Shown here piece by piece: positions 26,018-33,501 of a stretch of 37,799 nt of DNA. The translations under genes and the position numbers were made by a program. The DNA comes from Gammaproteobacteria bacterium (GTDB lineage Bacteria; Pseudomonadota; Gammaproteobacteria; SZUA-229): NCBI GenBank assembly GCA_016744065.1, contig JADGFA010000042.1, positions 1 to 37,799 on the forward strand. Direction: 5' to 3'. The notes under the pieces were generated by a model. That model was not told the DNA's origin and ran no database searches. It was given only the letters and a program-made list of their open reading frames with translations. Within the stretch, counting starts at the first letter, position 1. Each line of letters begins with the position of its first letter.

Positions 26018-28063
26018 TTAAGGGGTTTTTATCTCCACAGAGGGGTTAGGGGTGCCTGGGTTTAGCTCAGTGTATTTGGTCAGGACGCCTTTCAACTGTG
26101 ACTCATTAACCGGTTTACTGAGAAAATCGTCCATACCAGCCTCCAGGCAGCAGTCACGGTCTTCAGATGTTGCTTTTGCGGTTAAAGCAACAATAGGTAA
26201 ATGGCTGTTGTGATTTTCCAGGCGTCGCCATTGTTTGGTCGCTTCTATGCCGCTCATATTTGGCATATTAATGTCCATTAAGACTAAATGGTAATGGTGT
26301 TTGTGCATAGCATAAAGTGCAGTAGTGCCATCGGTGGCAATATCGACATTATGTCCCAGATCGGTTAGATGGCTATAAACGACACTGGCATTTATTTCAT
26401 TATCTTCTGCAACCAGAATATTCAGTGAGATTTGTTTGTTTGAAGTGGATTCAGGATTGACAGGATCGGGATTAAATAAACTGGTTATGGCGCGTTTTAG
26501 AATGCCAAGAGATATAGGTTTTATAATAGTTGCCTGAATACCTTCCAGGCTTTCGGGTTCAATTTGCTCAATACTGTGCATATAGCTTGCGTATAATATA
26601 GGCGTGTTACATTTTGCTTCATTGCGAATACGGGCAACTAAATCATGGTTGTATTTATGTTTACGATCTTCGCCCAGAATAATAATGTCAAAAAGCCTGT
26701 TTTTTTCCTGGCTCCAGATAATATGCGCGATTAAGTTGTCGTGCCCTGAAGTTGCATAAACTTCCAGGCCGAGTTGTTGACAGTATTTTTCCAGGACATT
26801 AAGGTTTATTTTATCGGCATCATAAATAAGAGCACGTTTATTGCTGGGTAAAAAGTTTTCTTTAGTGGACTTACTGCTGAGTTTTTTCCAGTTAAAATGT
26901 AAATTAAAGCTAATGTCCTGCTTGTCATTATACTGAATTTCAAATAAGCCATTCATTAAACGTGTTAGTTGATAGCCAATGCGTAAAGGAAGTGCCTCGT
27001 TAGTCTCTGGGATATTGTTTGATTGCAGGTGATCAATTTCAGTGTTTTGTTGAAATTTAATTTCTATATTAGTGTTGAGGTGTTCGCTAGAGCTGGTCTG
27101 ACCTGCATATGCATGGATATAAATACCTTTTGAGGTGCTATGTTCAATGGCGTAACGAATTAAATTTGATAGTAATTGTCTAAATCGCTGTGCATCAATA
27201 TAAACATTATCGGGAAAAGACTGGTCAATGTAACAGGTTAGTTCTAGCTCTTTTTCATAACCCAGTGCTGCCAGACTATGTACCAGACTGTCAATTAATA
27301 CCCCTGGGTTTGAACTTGCCTGGCTAATCGATATATTGCCTTTTTCTATACGTGAAAAATCTACAATATCTTCAATGATTTCCTGTAATGAATGGCTTGA
27401 CTGGCTTAAAGACTGTAGGTATTGCTTTTGTTGTACATTAAGGTCTGTTTTATTAAGCAGGTCAATCATACCCACAATGCCACCGATAGGTGTGCGAATC
27501 TGATGTGTCATAGTGGATAAAAATTCAGATTTTGCAATGCTATTTGAATCTGCTTTATCGGCAATGAGCATCAGGCGTTTTTGCATAGAATATAGATAGG
27601 CAGGTAAGGCAATAATTAAAAACAAAAAAGCAATGGCTTCAAGTGTTAATAAATGCCATGCATCTTCTGACAATAAAAGAAGATTGTAACCGATGAGTGT
27701 TAATGCTACAGCAATGCTTAAAAACTTTAAGCCATAGCGTGTGCCATAACCAATGTATATCCATAAATAGACCAGTACGTAAACACTGTTAATGCCACCG
27801 GTTAAAAATGAAGAAAAAGTGGTGCTGGCAATATCGAAAGTCAGAGCTAAATAACGACGCGGAGTATTACCGGGTACCCGAAAAATACTCAATATATTAA
27901 TGAAGCTAAAGCAGAAAAAGATGGTAGTGAAATAATTCAGCGTTTTATGAGAAGCCATAAAATACTCACTATCTATACCGGCTGAAATATATAAATAGGT
28001 TAGTATGCCTATGCAGAGGCGGATAATTGATTGAATTAATTCAGGATTTTTTAGCTTTTCCAT
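26018..28063 (-). CDS. membrane hybrid histidine kinase (RpfC-like layout) with degenerate ATPase and first receiver
   Basis: 681 residues. About five membrane helices lie within residues 12-160, reminiscent of RpfC-type sensors. HisKA follows with H187 in STMTHQIRTP. The ATPase region (about 255-395) is eroded: the N-box reads LSNLIRYAIEHS with Tyr/Ile where the second Asn-Ala is expected, no DxGxG (G1) is found, and the G2 position reads ALPLRIGYQL instead of GxGLGL. A first receiver (about 408-530) has Gly464 in place of the phospho-acceptor Asp. The second receiver (about 545-665) is intact, with D597 and K650. No Hpt domain follows, unlike RpfC. It may therefore act as a phosphatase, a scaffold or a receiver for another kinase's phosphate. 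The gene stands alone. Confidence 0.83.
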   Translation of the reverse strand: MEKLKNPELIQSIIRLCIGILTYLYISAGIDSEYFMASHKTLNYFTTIFFCFSFINILSIFRVPGNTPRRYLALTFDIASTTFSSFLTGGINSVYVLVYLWIYIGYGTRYGLKFLSIAVALTLIGYNLLLLSEDAWHLLTLEAIAFLFLIIALPAYLYSMQKRLMLIADKADSNSIAKSEFLSTMTHQIRTPIGGIVGMIDLLNKTDLNVQQKQYLQSLSQSSHSLQEIIEDIVDFSRIEKGNISISQASSNPGVLIDSLVHSLAALGYEKELELTCYIDQSFPDNVYIDAQRFRQLLSNLIRYAIEHSTSKGIYIHAYAGQTSSSEHLNTNIEIKFQQNTEIDHLQSNNIPETNEALPLRIGYQLTRLMNGLFEIQYNDKQDISFNLHFNWKKLSSKSTKENFLPSNKRALIYDADKINLNVLEKYCQQLGLEVYATSGHDNLIAHIIWSQEKNRLFDIIILGEDRKHKYNHDLVARIRNEAKCNTPILYASYMHSIEQIEPESLEGIQATIIKPISLGILKRAITSLFNPDPVNPESTSNKQISLNILVAEDNEINASVVYSHLTDLGHNVDIATDGTTALYAMHKHHYHLVLMDINMPNMSGIEATKQWRRLENHNSHLPIVALTAKATSEDRDCCLEAGMDDFLSKPVNESQLKGVLTKYTELNPGTPNPSVEIKTP

Positions 28064-28225
28064 TACCTGGGCCGGATATTATGGGGTGTTCAATAGTAGC
28101 ATTACTTACTTCAGGGGTAAAACGAGATAGAACATGAACATACTCTTTGTTCGCTAGTTCACAGACAGTGACGGTAAATTATTAGAATGCTTTGTTTTAA
28201 TTGTGATTATTCTGAAAATAATTAC

Positions 28226-28447
28226 TTGACAGGTTGAAAAAATTAACACAGTCTATCGACATGATTATGTATAAACGACGTATAGAGATATCAGCGATTT
28301 ACCCACATCTGGTGTGGCGTAAACTTATTGTCTGTGTATTGATTTTATAATTTTAATATAAATTTAAAGAATTCTAAAAGCCACAGACGAAAAAGTCTGT
28401 GGCTTTTTTCGTTTAAGGGGTTAATTAAAAGTTAAGAGAGCAATGAA
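28226..28447 (+). promoter_or_regulatory. candidate attenuator or small-RNA leader upstream of the EamA transporter gene
   Basis: A TTGACA -35-like hexamer at 28226-28231 is followed by an AT-rich -10 region that is not consensus. Downstream are a hairpin (TTAC-C-CACA / TGTG-GC-GTAA, about 28298-28322) and GTCTGTG at 28330-28336. GTCTGTG is complementary to CACAGAC at 28382-28388, the left arm of the terminator. The two pairings exclude each other, as in an antiterminator. The terminator ends about 40 bases before the transporter ATG. No known riboswitch consensus was recognised. The alternative is an independent small RNA ending at the terminator. Confidence 0.45.
28378..28409 (+). terminator. 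strong rho-independent terminator ahead of the EamA gene
   Basis: A perfect 11-bp stem (AAGCCACAGAC / GTCTGTGGCTT) with a GAAAAA loop is followed by TTTT on the plus strand. No plus-strand gene lies upstream within the preceding 0.3 kb (the kinase is on the minus strand), so the terminated transcript must start inside 28064-28377. Confidence 0.85.
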
Positions 28448-29389
28448 ATGGAATCAACAGGTATGCAACAGGCTAAATATCATAAGTTAATAATTGCGCT
28501 TACTTTTTTTGCAGTGATTATTATATGGTCAACTACACCCATTACAATTAAATGGAGTGGTGAAGGTGTTAGTTACTTGTTTGGCATTGTTATGCGAATG
28601 GGCATAGGAACAGCTTTGGCCTGTTTTCTTGTTTTCTTGAAGTATAAAAAATTAGCCATGAATGGACCTGCCCGTAAAGTATACTTTGCATCTGCTATTG
28701 CTATTTTTGGCGGTATGATGCCTGTTTACTGGGGTGCACAATATATATCATCGGGTCTTATATCGGTGATTTTTGGTTTGTCTCCTATTGTAACGGGTTA
28801 TCTTGCATGGCGATTTATTCATGAGAAAAGCTTTAGCCTGTTAAAAATATCAGGCTCAATAGCAGGGCTAGCAGGCTTATGTATAGTTTTTTATCAGGCT
28901 CCAGCAACGAATGCAAATTACATTGTTGGTGTGCTGGCGGTTTTATCGGCGGTATTGCTTCATTCGATAAGTGCCGTCTGGATAAAAAGTATGAAGTCAG
29001 ATATTCCGGCATTGTCTCTGGTTGCCGGTGGTTTACTGTTTTCTATGCCCTTGTTTATTACCGTATATCTGATATTTGCACCACCTTTACCAGATGAAAT
29101 TCCGTTGAAGGCAATATGGTCTATTGTTTATTTAGGAGTGGTAGGATCTGTTATTGGATTCGTTAGCTATTATTATCTTTTAAAGCACTTACCGGCATCC
29201 AGTGTGGCGCTAATTACTTTAATTACACCTGTTTTAGCTTTATTGATAGGGCATGTTGTAAATGATGAAGTGATTAGTTTTAGTATATATGTGGGAACGG
29301 CATTGATACTGACCGGTTTGGTGTTGCATCAGGGTGAAGATATACTATCTAAAAGGTTATGGAGAAAGCAAAAAAAATATTATGGCTGA
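28448..29389 (+). CDS. DMT-superfamily transporter (EamA domains)
   Basis: 313 residues with ten predicted membrane helices in two EamA halves. Signatures: AVIIIWSTTPITIKW in helix 1, WGAQYISSGLISVIFGLSPI in the first half, and YYYLLKHLPASSVALITLITP in the second. Members export or import small metabolites, and the substrate cannot be inferred. AAGAGAG lies 7 bases before the ATG. It overlaps the next gene (Omp85-like) by 31 bases, so the two are co-translated. A terminator about 40 bases upstream suggests expression controlled by transcript termination. Confidence 0.88.
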   Translation: MESTGMQQAKYHKLIIALTFFAVIIIWSTTPITIKWSGEGVSYLFGIVMRMGIGTALACFLVFLKYKKLAMNGPARKVYFASAIAIFGGMMPVYWGAQYISSGLISVIFGLSPIVTGYLAWRFIHEKSFSLLKISGSIAGLAGLCIVFYQAPATNANYIVGVLAVLSAVLLHSISAVWIKSMKSDIPALSLVAGGLLFSMPLFITVYLIFAPPLPDEIPLKAIWSIVYLGVVGSVIGFVSYYYLLKHLPASSVALITLITPVLALLIGHVVNDEVISFSIYVGTALILTGLVLHQGEDILSKRLWRKQKKYYG

Positions 29390-30633
29390 TTTTGTTTTTA
29401 TACAGTTTCACTGTAGAAGCTGTGTCGCTTATAAATGAAATTAAATATCAGGGAAATGAAGTTACCCAGGCTTCTGTGCTTAATAGAGAAATATACATAA
29501 GTTCGGGTGATGAATTAAATGTCGCCTTAATAGAAGAATCACGGCAGGCTATAATGGACCTTGGCCTGTTTAAGTCAGTGCATTATTATATTGAGGAAAA
29601 TGATAAGAGTAACAATAGTGGGAGTGGTTCTCGTATTGATATTATTTTTATTGTAGAAGAAAAATACTATTTATTAATTATTCCAAAACTTAAATTAGAT
29701 GATGATGAGATCCATTTTGGAATACAGCTTAAGTGGGATAATATTTTTGGCTTAAATCATGAAACACGAATTTTGGCAGAAGACCGTGGATCTACTAACG
29801 GTGTAAATAAAAGCCGTTTTTCATTTCGGTATTTTTATCCTGATTTTAATCACAGCGCCTATGATTTTGGCTTTTTGCTAGAGTCAAAAAATGATGTTGA
29901 TGATGAAGATGGAAGCATCATTAATCGGCAGGATGAGAGTTATCAAATAACAATTTCAAAGTGGCTCAATGATAAAGGTCGGAGCAGAGGCTTGTTTGCC
30001 AGTGCAAGCTTTCTATATCAAAAACGTTTCAACCAAAACCTTGTACTGAATAGTGATTCAGAGCATGTCAATGCAATTGTCCTGGGCTCTGAGCTTGCTT
30101 ATAAAGATGTAAATAATTTTGAATATAACCGTGGAGGTAAATCATATGGTTATAAGCTGGATTTTTCAAATGAAGCGTTGGGTAGCGAAGCGTCATTCAC
30201 CAAACACCAGTTTTATTACAAAAGCTATTATCGAATGGCTAAATATCCGGCATCAAATTTAAATGTACAAATGCAATTCGGCCATTCAAATGAGCAGGTG
30301 TTAGGCGAGGATGCTTTTAGTCTGGGTAGCAGTGATGATTTGCGTGGTTATGAAAATAACAGATTTACAGGTAATACCATGTTCTTAACAAATATTGAGT
30401 ACATGTTTCCAGAAACTGATTATCCTGTTTTTCGATATGTGGTTTTTATTGATGCGGGGAATACTTATGATGCACTTGGGGACGTTTTTCATCAGGGGCT
30501 AAACATAGGTTCAGGTGCTGGTTTAAGGTGGAAAATAAGATCCCTGGTAAAAATAGATTTACGAGCTGATATTGGTTATGGTTTTACTGATGAAGATTAT
30601 CGCTTCAGCTTTGGAACAAGACATGCCTTTTGA
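29359..30633 (+). CDS. Omp85-superfamily outer-membrane protein with one POTRA domain (BamA/TamA-like)
   Basis: 424 residues. A signal peptide (cleavage near VEA/VS) is followed by a single POTRA-like domain (about 22-105: INEIKYQGN, then ALIEESRQAIMDLGLFKSVHY). A 16-strand-type surface antigen barrel follows, with LRGY in SLGSSDDLRGYENN corresponding to the VRGF/Y lid motif and FIDAGNTYD near the end, and a C-terminal GTRHAF with terminal Phe. It is much shorter than BamA (five POTRA) or TamA (three POTRA), so it is a minimal Omp85 protein. The start lies inside the EamA gene (31-base overlap), an odd pairing of an inner-membrane transporter with an outer-membrane insertase-like barrel. Confidence 0.83.
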   Translation: MEKAKKILWLILFLYSFTVEAVSLINEIKYQGNEVTQASVLNREIYISSGDELNVALIEESRQAIMDLGLFKSVHYYIEENDKSNNSGSGSRIDIIFIVEEKYYLLIIPKLKLDDDEIHFGIQLKWDNIFGLNHETRILAEDRGSTNGVNKSRFSFRYFYPDFNHSAYDFGFLLESKNDVDDEDGSIINRQDESYQITISKWLNDKGRSRGLFASASFLYQKRFNQNLVLNSDSEHVNAIVLGSELAYKDVNNFEYNRGGKSYGYKLDFSNEALGSEASFTKHQFYYKSYYRMAKYPASNLNVQMQFGHSNEQVLGEDAFSLGSSDDLRGYENNRFTGNTMFLTNIEYMFPETDYPVFRYVVFIDAGNTYDALGDVFHQGLNIGSGAGLRWKIRSLVKIDLRADIGYGFTDEDYRFSFGTRHAF

Positions 30634-30658
30634 GAGTGTTCAATGGTGCAGGTAATAA

Positions 30659-30692
30659 GGCCGGGTAGACATGATTGTCCCCGGCTATTTTT
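30659..30692 (+). terminator. rho-independent terminator of the EamA-Omp85 operon
   Basis: GGCCGGG (30659-30665) pairs with CCCCGGC (30679-30685), giving a 6-bp core, followed by TATTTTTTT. It lies about 25 bases after the Omp85-like stop and just before the end of the convergent DUF4136 gene. Confidence 0.75.
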
Positions 30693-30698
30693 TTGTAT

Positions 30699-31316
30699 TT
30701 AATATGTTCGAGCGGATGAAGCTGGCTGGTTATTTACCTCTTTTGTTTCAGGTGGAAAGTTTTCTAAAATTTCATTAACTGCGTTTTTGATTTTTTCGGT
30801 CTGTTTTTCAGGTGTTGCCGCGGGGCTAATAATGGCTTTAGCTGTAGCACGCCAGATCAGTTTTTTAGTTTTAGCATTAATTAAGTCTAAAATTAAAGTG
30901 CCCTGTTCATATTCGTACACACTCACACCTCCGGTGTTGGCATAAGAACCAGCATACCCATAACTACCCGGATGGCGATAACCGTATCCATTATAATAAC
31001 TATTAGGTGAATATGAATAACCCCAGTTAGTAATATCTACTTTGTTTTCCTTGCCAAAGTGTGTGGCAATTACAAAATCGGGCTTAGAGCTGTTTTGAGT
31101 GAAACCTTTTATAGTCAGGTTTTCTTCTACAGCAGTAACAAACCGAGCACGATTTAGCTGGTTTGCCTGCATATCTTCTGGAAAAGGTAACCAGTCAAAT
31201 TTTTTATATTGATTAAAATTAATTTTTTGATCAAAGTCATAATCAACAGACAATGTTGAGCAGCTACTTAAAATAATTAGAACAACAGGTATGAATGCAA
31301 CGTTGCTTAATTTCAT
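30699..31316 (-). CDS. DUF4136-family lipoprotein
   Basis: 205 residues with a lipoprotein signal (lipobox LSSC, C19). The DUF4136 pattern is present: VDYDFDQKINFNQYKKFDWLP, DFVIATHFG, a Tyr/Gly-rich middle (SYYNGYGYRHPGSYGYAG), then GTLILDLINAKTKKLIWRATA and a C-terminal helix ending in ENFPP. Function of the family is unknown; it is periplasmic or outer-membrane associated. AAAGGGATT precedes the ATG. It stands alone, convergent with the Omp85-like gene. Confidence 0.85.
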   Translation of the reverse strand: MKLSNVAFIPVVLIILSSCSTLSVDYDFDQKINFNQYKKFDWLPFPEDMQANQLNRARFVTAVEENLTIKGFTQNSSKPDFVIATHFGKENKVDITNWGYSYSPNSYYNGYGYRHPGSYGYAGSYANTGGVSVYEYEQGTLILDLINAKTKKLIWRATAKAIISPAATPEKQTEKIKNAVNEILENFPPETKEVNNQPASSARTY

Positions 31317-31411
31317 AGTAATCCCTTTATAGTCGTATTTAGAAGTCTTGCTGATTTTAGCGGCTATTGGATATTTTATCTATGTGAGATGATTTAATTG
31401 CGGCAGATCTT

Positions 31412-32020
31412 TTATATGCCAGGCATCGAAGTATACCCCTTGAGCTGTTGCAGGCGTTTAAACCAGTTTTGAATTGCATCATAGTGTTTAAGCGGTATAC
31501 CTGCTTCTTCACAAAGAGCGATATAAGGATAACAGGCTATATCGGCTATACTGGGTTTATCTGTGGCTAACCATTGTTTGTTACTCAGGTGTTGCTCCAC
31601 CCATTTTAATGTTGCCTTGCCCTGTTCCTGTGCTAAATCCAGATTTCCTGGATGACCAAATTTAATTATAGAGCGTGCCCTGGCAAGCGTATGAAATATT
31701 TCATCATTGGCTACGGTTAACCATTGTGTGATAAGCGTCATTTTTTCGATATCATCGGGGTACCAGTGGTTGTCCTTAAGTTGTGCACCATATTTTCGGG
31801 CGATATATATCAGTATTGCCTGTGAATCCCAGATGACGAAAGCGTCATCTATAAGTACGGGAAATTCCCCTCTTGGATTTAGCTGTAGAAAACTATCACT
31901 TTTATGTTGTTTATTGCTTATATCCAGAGCAATAAACTGGTAGTTAACATCCAGTAAACTCATGAGTAGTTTTATTTTGTAAGTGTTACCCGAAATATCA
32001 AGGCCATATAGTTTGATCAT
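31412..32020 (-). CDS. glutathione S-transferase family protein
   Basis: 202 residues with a thioredoxin-like N-terminal domain (KLYGLDISGNTYKIKLLMSLL, NPRGEFPVLIDDAFVIWDSQAI, where Asp-Ser bind the glutathione gamma-glutamyl group) and an all-helical C-terminal domain with SIADIACYPYIAL. It likely conjugates or reduces electrophiles with glutathione in the cytoplasm. Its ATG overlaps the MAPEG stop by four bases (ATGA), so it is coupled to that gene, and both lie behind a MarR regulator. It makes a compact detoxification operon. Confidence 0.88.
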   Translation of the reverse strand: MIKLYGLDISGNTYKIKLLMSLLDVNYQFIALDISNKQHKSDSFLQLNPRGEFPVLIDDAFVIWDSQAILIYIARKYGAQLKDNHWYPDDIEKMTLITQWLTVANDEIFHTLARARSIIKFGHPGNLDLAQEQGKATLKWVEQHLSNKQWLATDKPSIADIACYPYIALCEEAGIPLKHYDAIQNWFKRLQQLKGYTSMPGI

Positions 32021-32448
32021 GATGTCACCTGAATTATGTTGAGAATAGTTAAACCCAATATTACCTGAGCTGAAAAACCAGTTAAAAATGCTGGAACTCT
32101 AACTAATGGAATAGCAAAGGTAAAAGCAAAAAAGTGAACAACCCTGGCGCCAAAATATAATATAACAGCAAAGGCTGTACTCGCGGAATTTAACTGGATG
32201 ATCTCAATGAGAATAACCAGCGGTGCAAAAACAACCAGGTTTTCAACTGCATTTTCATGCGCGCGCATCATGCGTTCAGCCCATTGTGCTTTGGGTCGTA
32301 TGTCTGGTTGGGGATTGTAAAGTGCTGACCATATTCCCATTTCAGCCATGCGATTAATAATGTAAGGAATCCACATTATTGAGGTAAACAGGGTGACGAC
32401 ACATAGCCAGGTTATTTCAGTCGAAAGGTTCATTGCGTTTTTTTCCAT
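32017..32448 (-). CDS. MAPEG-family membrane protein
   Basis: 143 residues with four membrane helices and the family region RPKAQWAERMMRAHENAVENLVVFAPLV, in which the charged RxxxNxxE-like residues bind glutathione. Members are membrane-bound glutathione transferases or peroxidases. It is followed by a GST with an ATGA overlap and preceded by a marR gene. The start at 32448 has an alternative ATG five codons later. Confidence 0.85.
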   Translation of the reverse strand: MEKNAMNLSTEITWLCVVTLFTSIMWIPYIINRMAEMGIWSALYNPQPDIRPKAQWAERMMRAHENAVENLVVFAPLVILIEIIQLNSASTAFAVILYFGARVVHFFAFTFAIPLVRVPAFLTGFSAQVILGLTILNIIQVTS

Positions 32449-32503
32449 TTATTGTGTGTACATACAAATATATAGGTGTGGTGTTAATTCTCTATATTGT
32501 GAC

Positions 32504-32917
32504 TTATAAACGTTTGCGGGTTTTTTTCATATCAGTTACTAACTGAGAAAATGGTTTTTTACCGATGATTTCATTCATATCGGTATAGAGTTGCTGCCCA
32601 GTTGCCTCCAGTTTTTTATGAATTTTTTTTGATTTTTGCGTAGGAAAAATATGCATGCCTCTTTTATCATTGTTATCAGAAACACGCTCTAAAAAACCAC
32701 TGCTGATAAGACTATTCACAAACCGGGTGACAGTGGAAGGGGCTAATTCAAGCTCTGCTGCCATTTGTTTCATCGATACACCGGGTTGATCCAGAGCAAT
32801 ACGCAGCACATATGCATGGGCCGGGGACAGGCCAAGTGGCTTAAAGGCGTCGTCCCATATTTTATTTATGCGCCGTGCAAGGGCATTGGTATTAAAATAA
32901 ATGCATTTTTCAAACAT
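32504..32917 (-). CDS. MarR-family transcriptional regulator
   Basis: 137-residue winged-helix repressor. The recognition region is QMAAELELAPSTVTRFVNSLISSGFLERV, followed by a wing DNNDKRGMHIFPT and a helical dimerisation C-terminus ending in basic KKTRKRL. It is transcribed ahead of MAPEG-GST and likely represses that operon, releasing it on binding an aromatic or oxidant ligand. A perfect 16-bp inverted repeat lies 10 bases upstream of its ATG and is the expected operator. Confidence 0.9.
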   Translation of the reverse strand: MFEKCIYFNTNALARRINKIWDDAFKPLGLSPAHAYVLRIALDQPGVSMKQMAAELELAPSTVTRFVNSLISSGFLERVSDNNDKRGMHIFPTQKSKKIHKKLEATGQQLYTDMNEIIGKKPFSQLVTDMKKTRKRL

Positions 32918-32927
32918 AGAGGTATTA

Positions 32928-32965
32928 AACCACCAATTAGTTGTATGCGCAACTAATTGGTGGTT
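32928..32965. promoter_or_regulatory. perfect 16-bp inverted repeat, likely MarR operator
   Basis: AACCACCAATTAGTTG and its exact reverse complement are separated by 6 bases (TATGCG). It lies between the hopJ stop (32969) and the marR start (32917). The inner TTAGTTG-N6-CAACTAA resembles MarR-type operators. As RNA it would also form a 16-bp hairpin that could end hopJ transcription, but no U-run follows on the minus strand. Confidence 0.7.
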
Positions 32966-32968
32966 GCG

Positions 32969-33307
32969 TTATTTAGCTGTGAGCGGGTTAGCGTTAAAAG
33001 AAATGCCTGCCCAGCCCGAGGCGATAAAATTTCGGATATTCTGGTGGTCTGTGTTGTCAGGATTTTTTAGCACATCAACTCGATAATAATCACCAAAGCA
33101 GTGCAGGGTTTGGTGTTCCGTTAAATTGTGTAATTGGGCAAAGGCAAATATTTTGCAGGAGCCATTGTTCTGATCTGCCGTATTGAGCAGGCTGCCATTT
33201 TTAAATTCACTGGGTGTGAAATTATAGTTTGCGTCAATTGTATTTATGGTGTTTTCAAAGCTATTGTTTTCAGGCGTATTTGTAATTTGTAATAAAAAAT
33301 TTTTCAT
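32969..33307 (-). CDS. HopJ type III effector-family protein
   Basis: 112 residues from the ATG at 33307; a longer frame to 33349 adds 14 unlikely residues. Family signatures: NTINTIDANYNFTPSEFKNG, NNGSCKIFAFAQLHNLTEHQ, CFGDYYRVDVL, TDHQNIRNF and C-terminal LTAK. The name comes from a Pseudomonas syringae effector, but homologues are common in bacteria lacking type III secretion and their role is unknown. No secretion genes are nearby. It lies just upstream of marR on the same strand, separated by the 16-bp inverted repeat. Confidence 0.88.
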   Translation of the reverse strand: MKNFLLQITNTPENNSFENTINTIDANYNFTPSEFKNGSLLNTADQNNGSCKIFAFAQLHNLTEHQTLHCFGDYYRVDVLKNPDNTDHQNIRNFIASGWAGISFNANPLTAK

Positions 33308-33432
33308 AGTCAGGTGGTCGATTATTAAAATAGAGATGTAAAATAACATAAAATCTGTCCTTGTATGAGTAAGATTTTACTGTGGTTTTTTTATAACGTC
33401 TTATTAGTTGATGAGAAGCAAGCGTTTATAAA

Positions 33433-33466
33433 TATCCCCTGCAGGGGATAAGCAGGCATGTATAAT
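33433..33466 (+). promoter_or_regulatory. 18-bp palindrome and -10 box ahead of the DUF1015 gene
   Basis: TATCCCCTGCAGGGGATA at 33433-33450 is a perfect palindrome, and a consensus TATAAT lies at 33461-33466, 36 bases before the ATG. The position expected for the -35 box falls inside the palindrome, so a bound protein would block RNA polymerase. The C-run/G-run architecture recalls operators of CsoR/RcnR-type metal repressors, which is only an inference. Confidence 0.6.
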
Positions 33467-33501
33467 AATTACAATTAATAATCTAACTTAATGAGAATGA
33501 T

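Noticed and set aside
32969..33307. HopJ as evidence of type III secretion or plant pathogenicity
   Set aside because: The family is widespread in free-living bacteria and no secretion or hrp genes are in the window.
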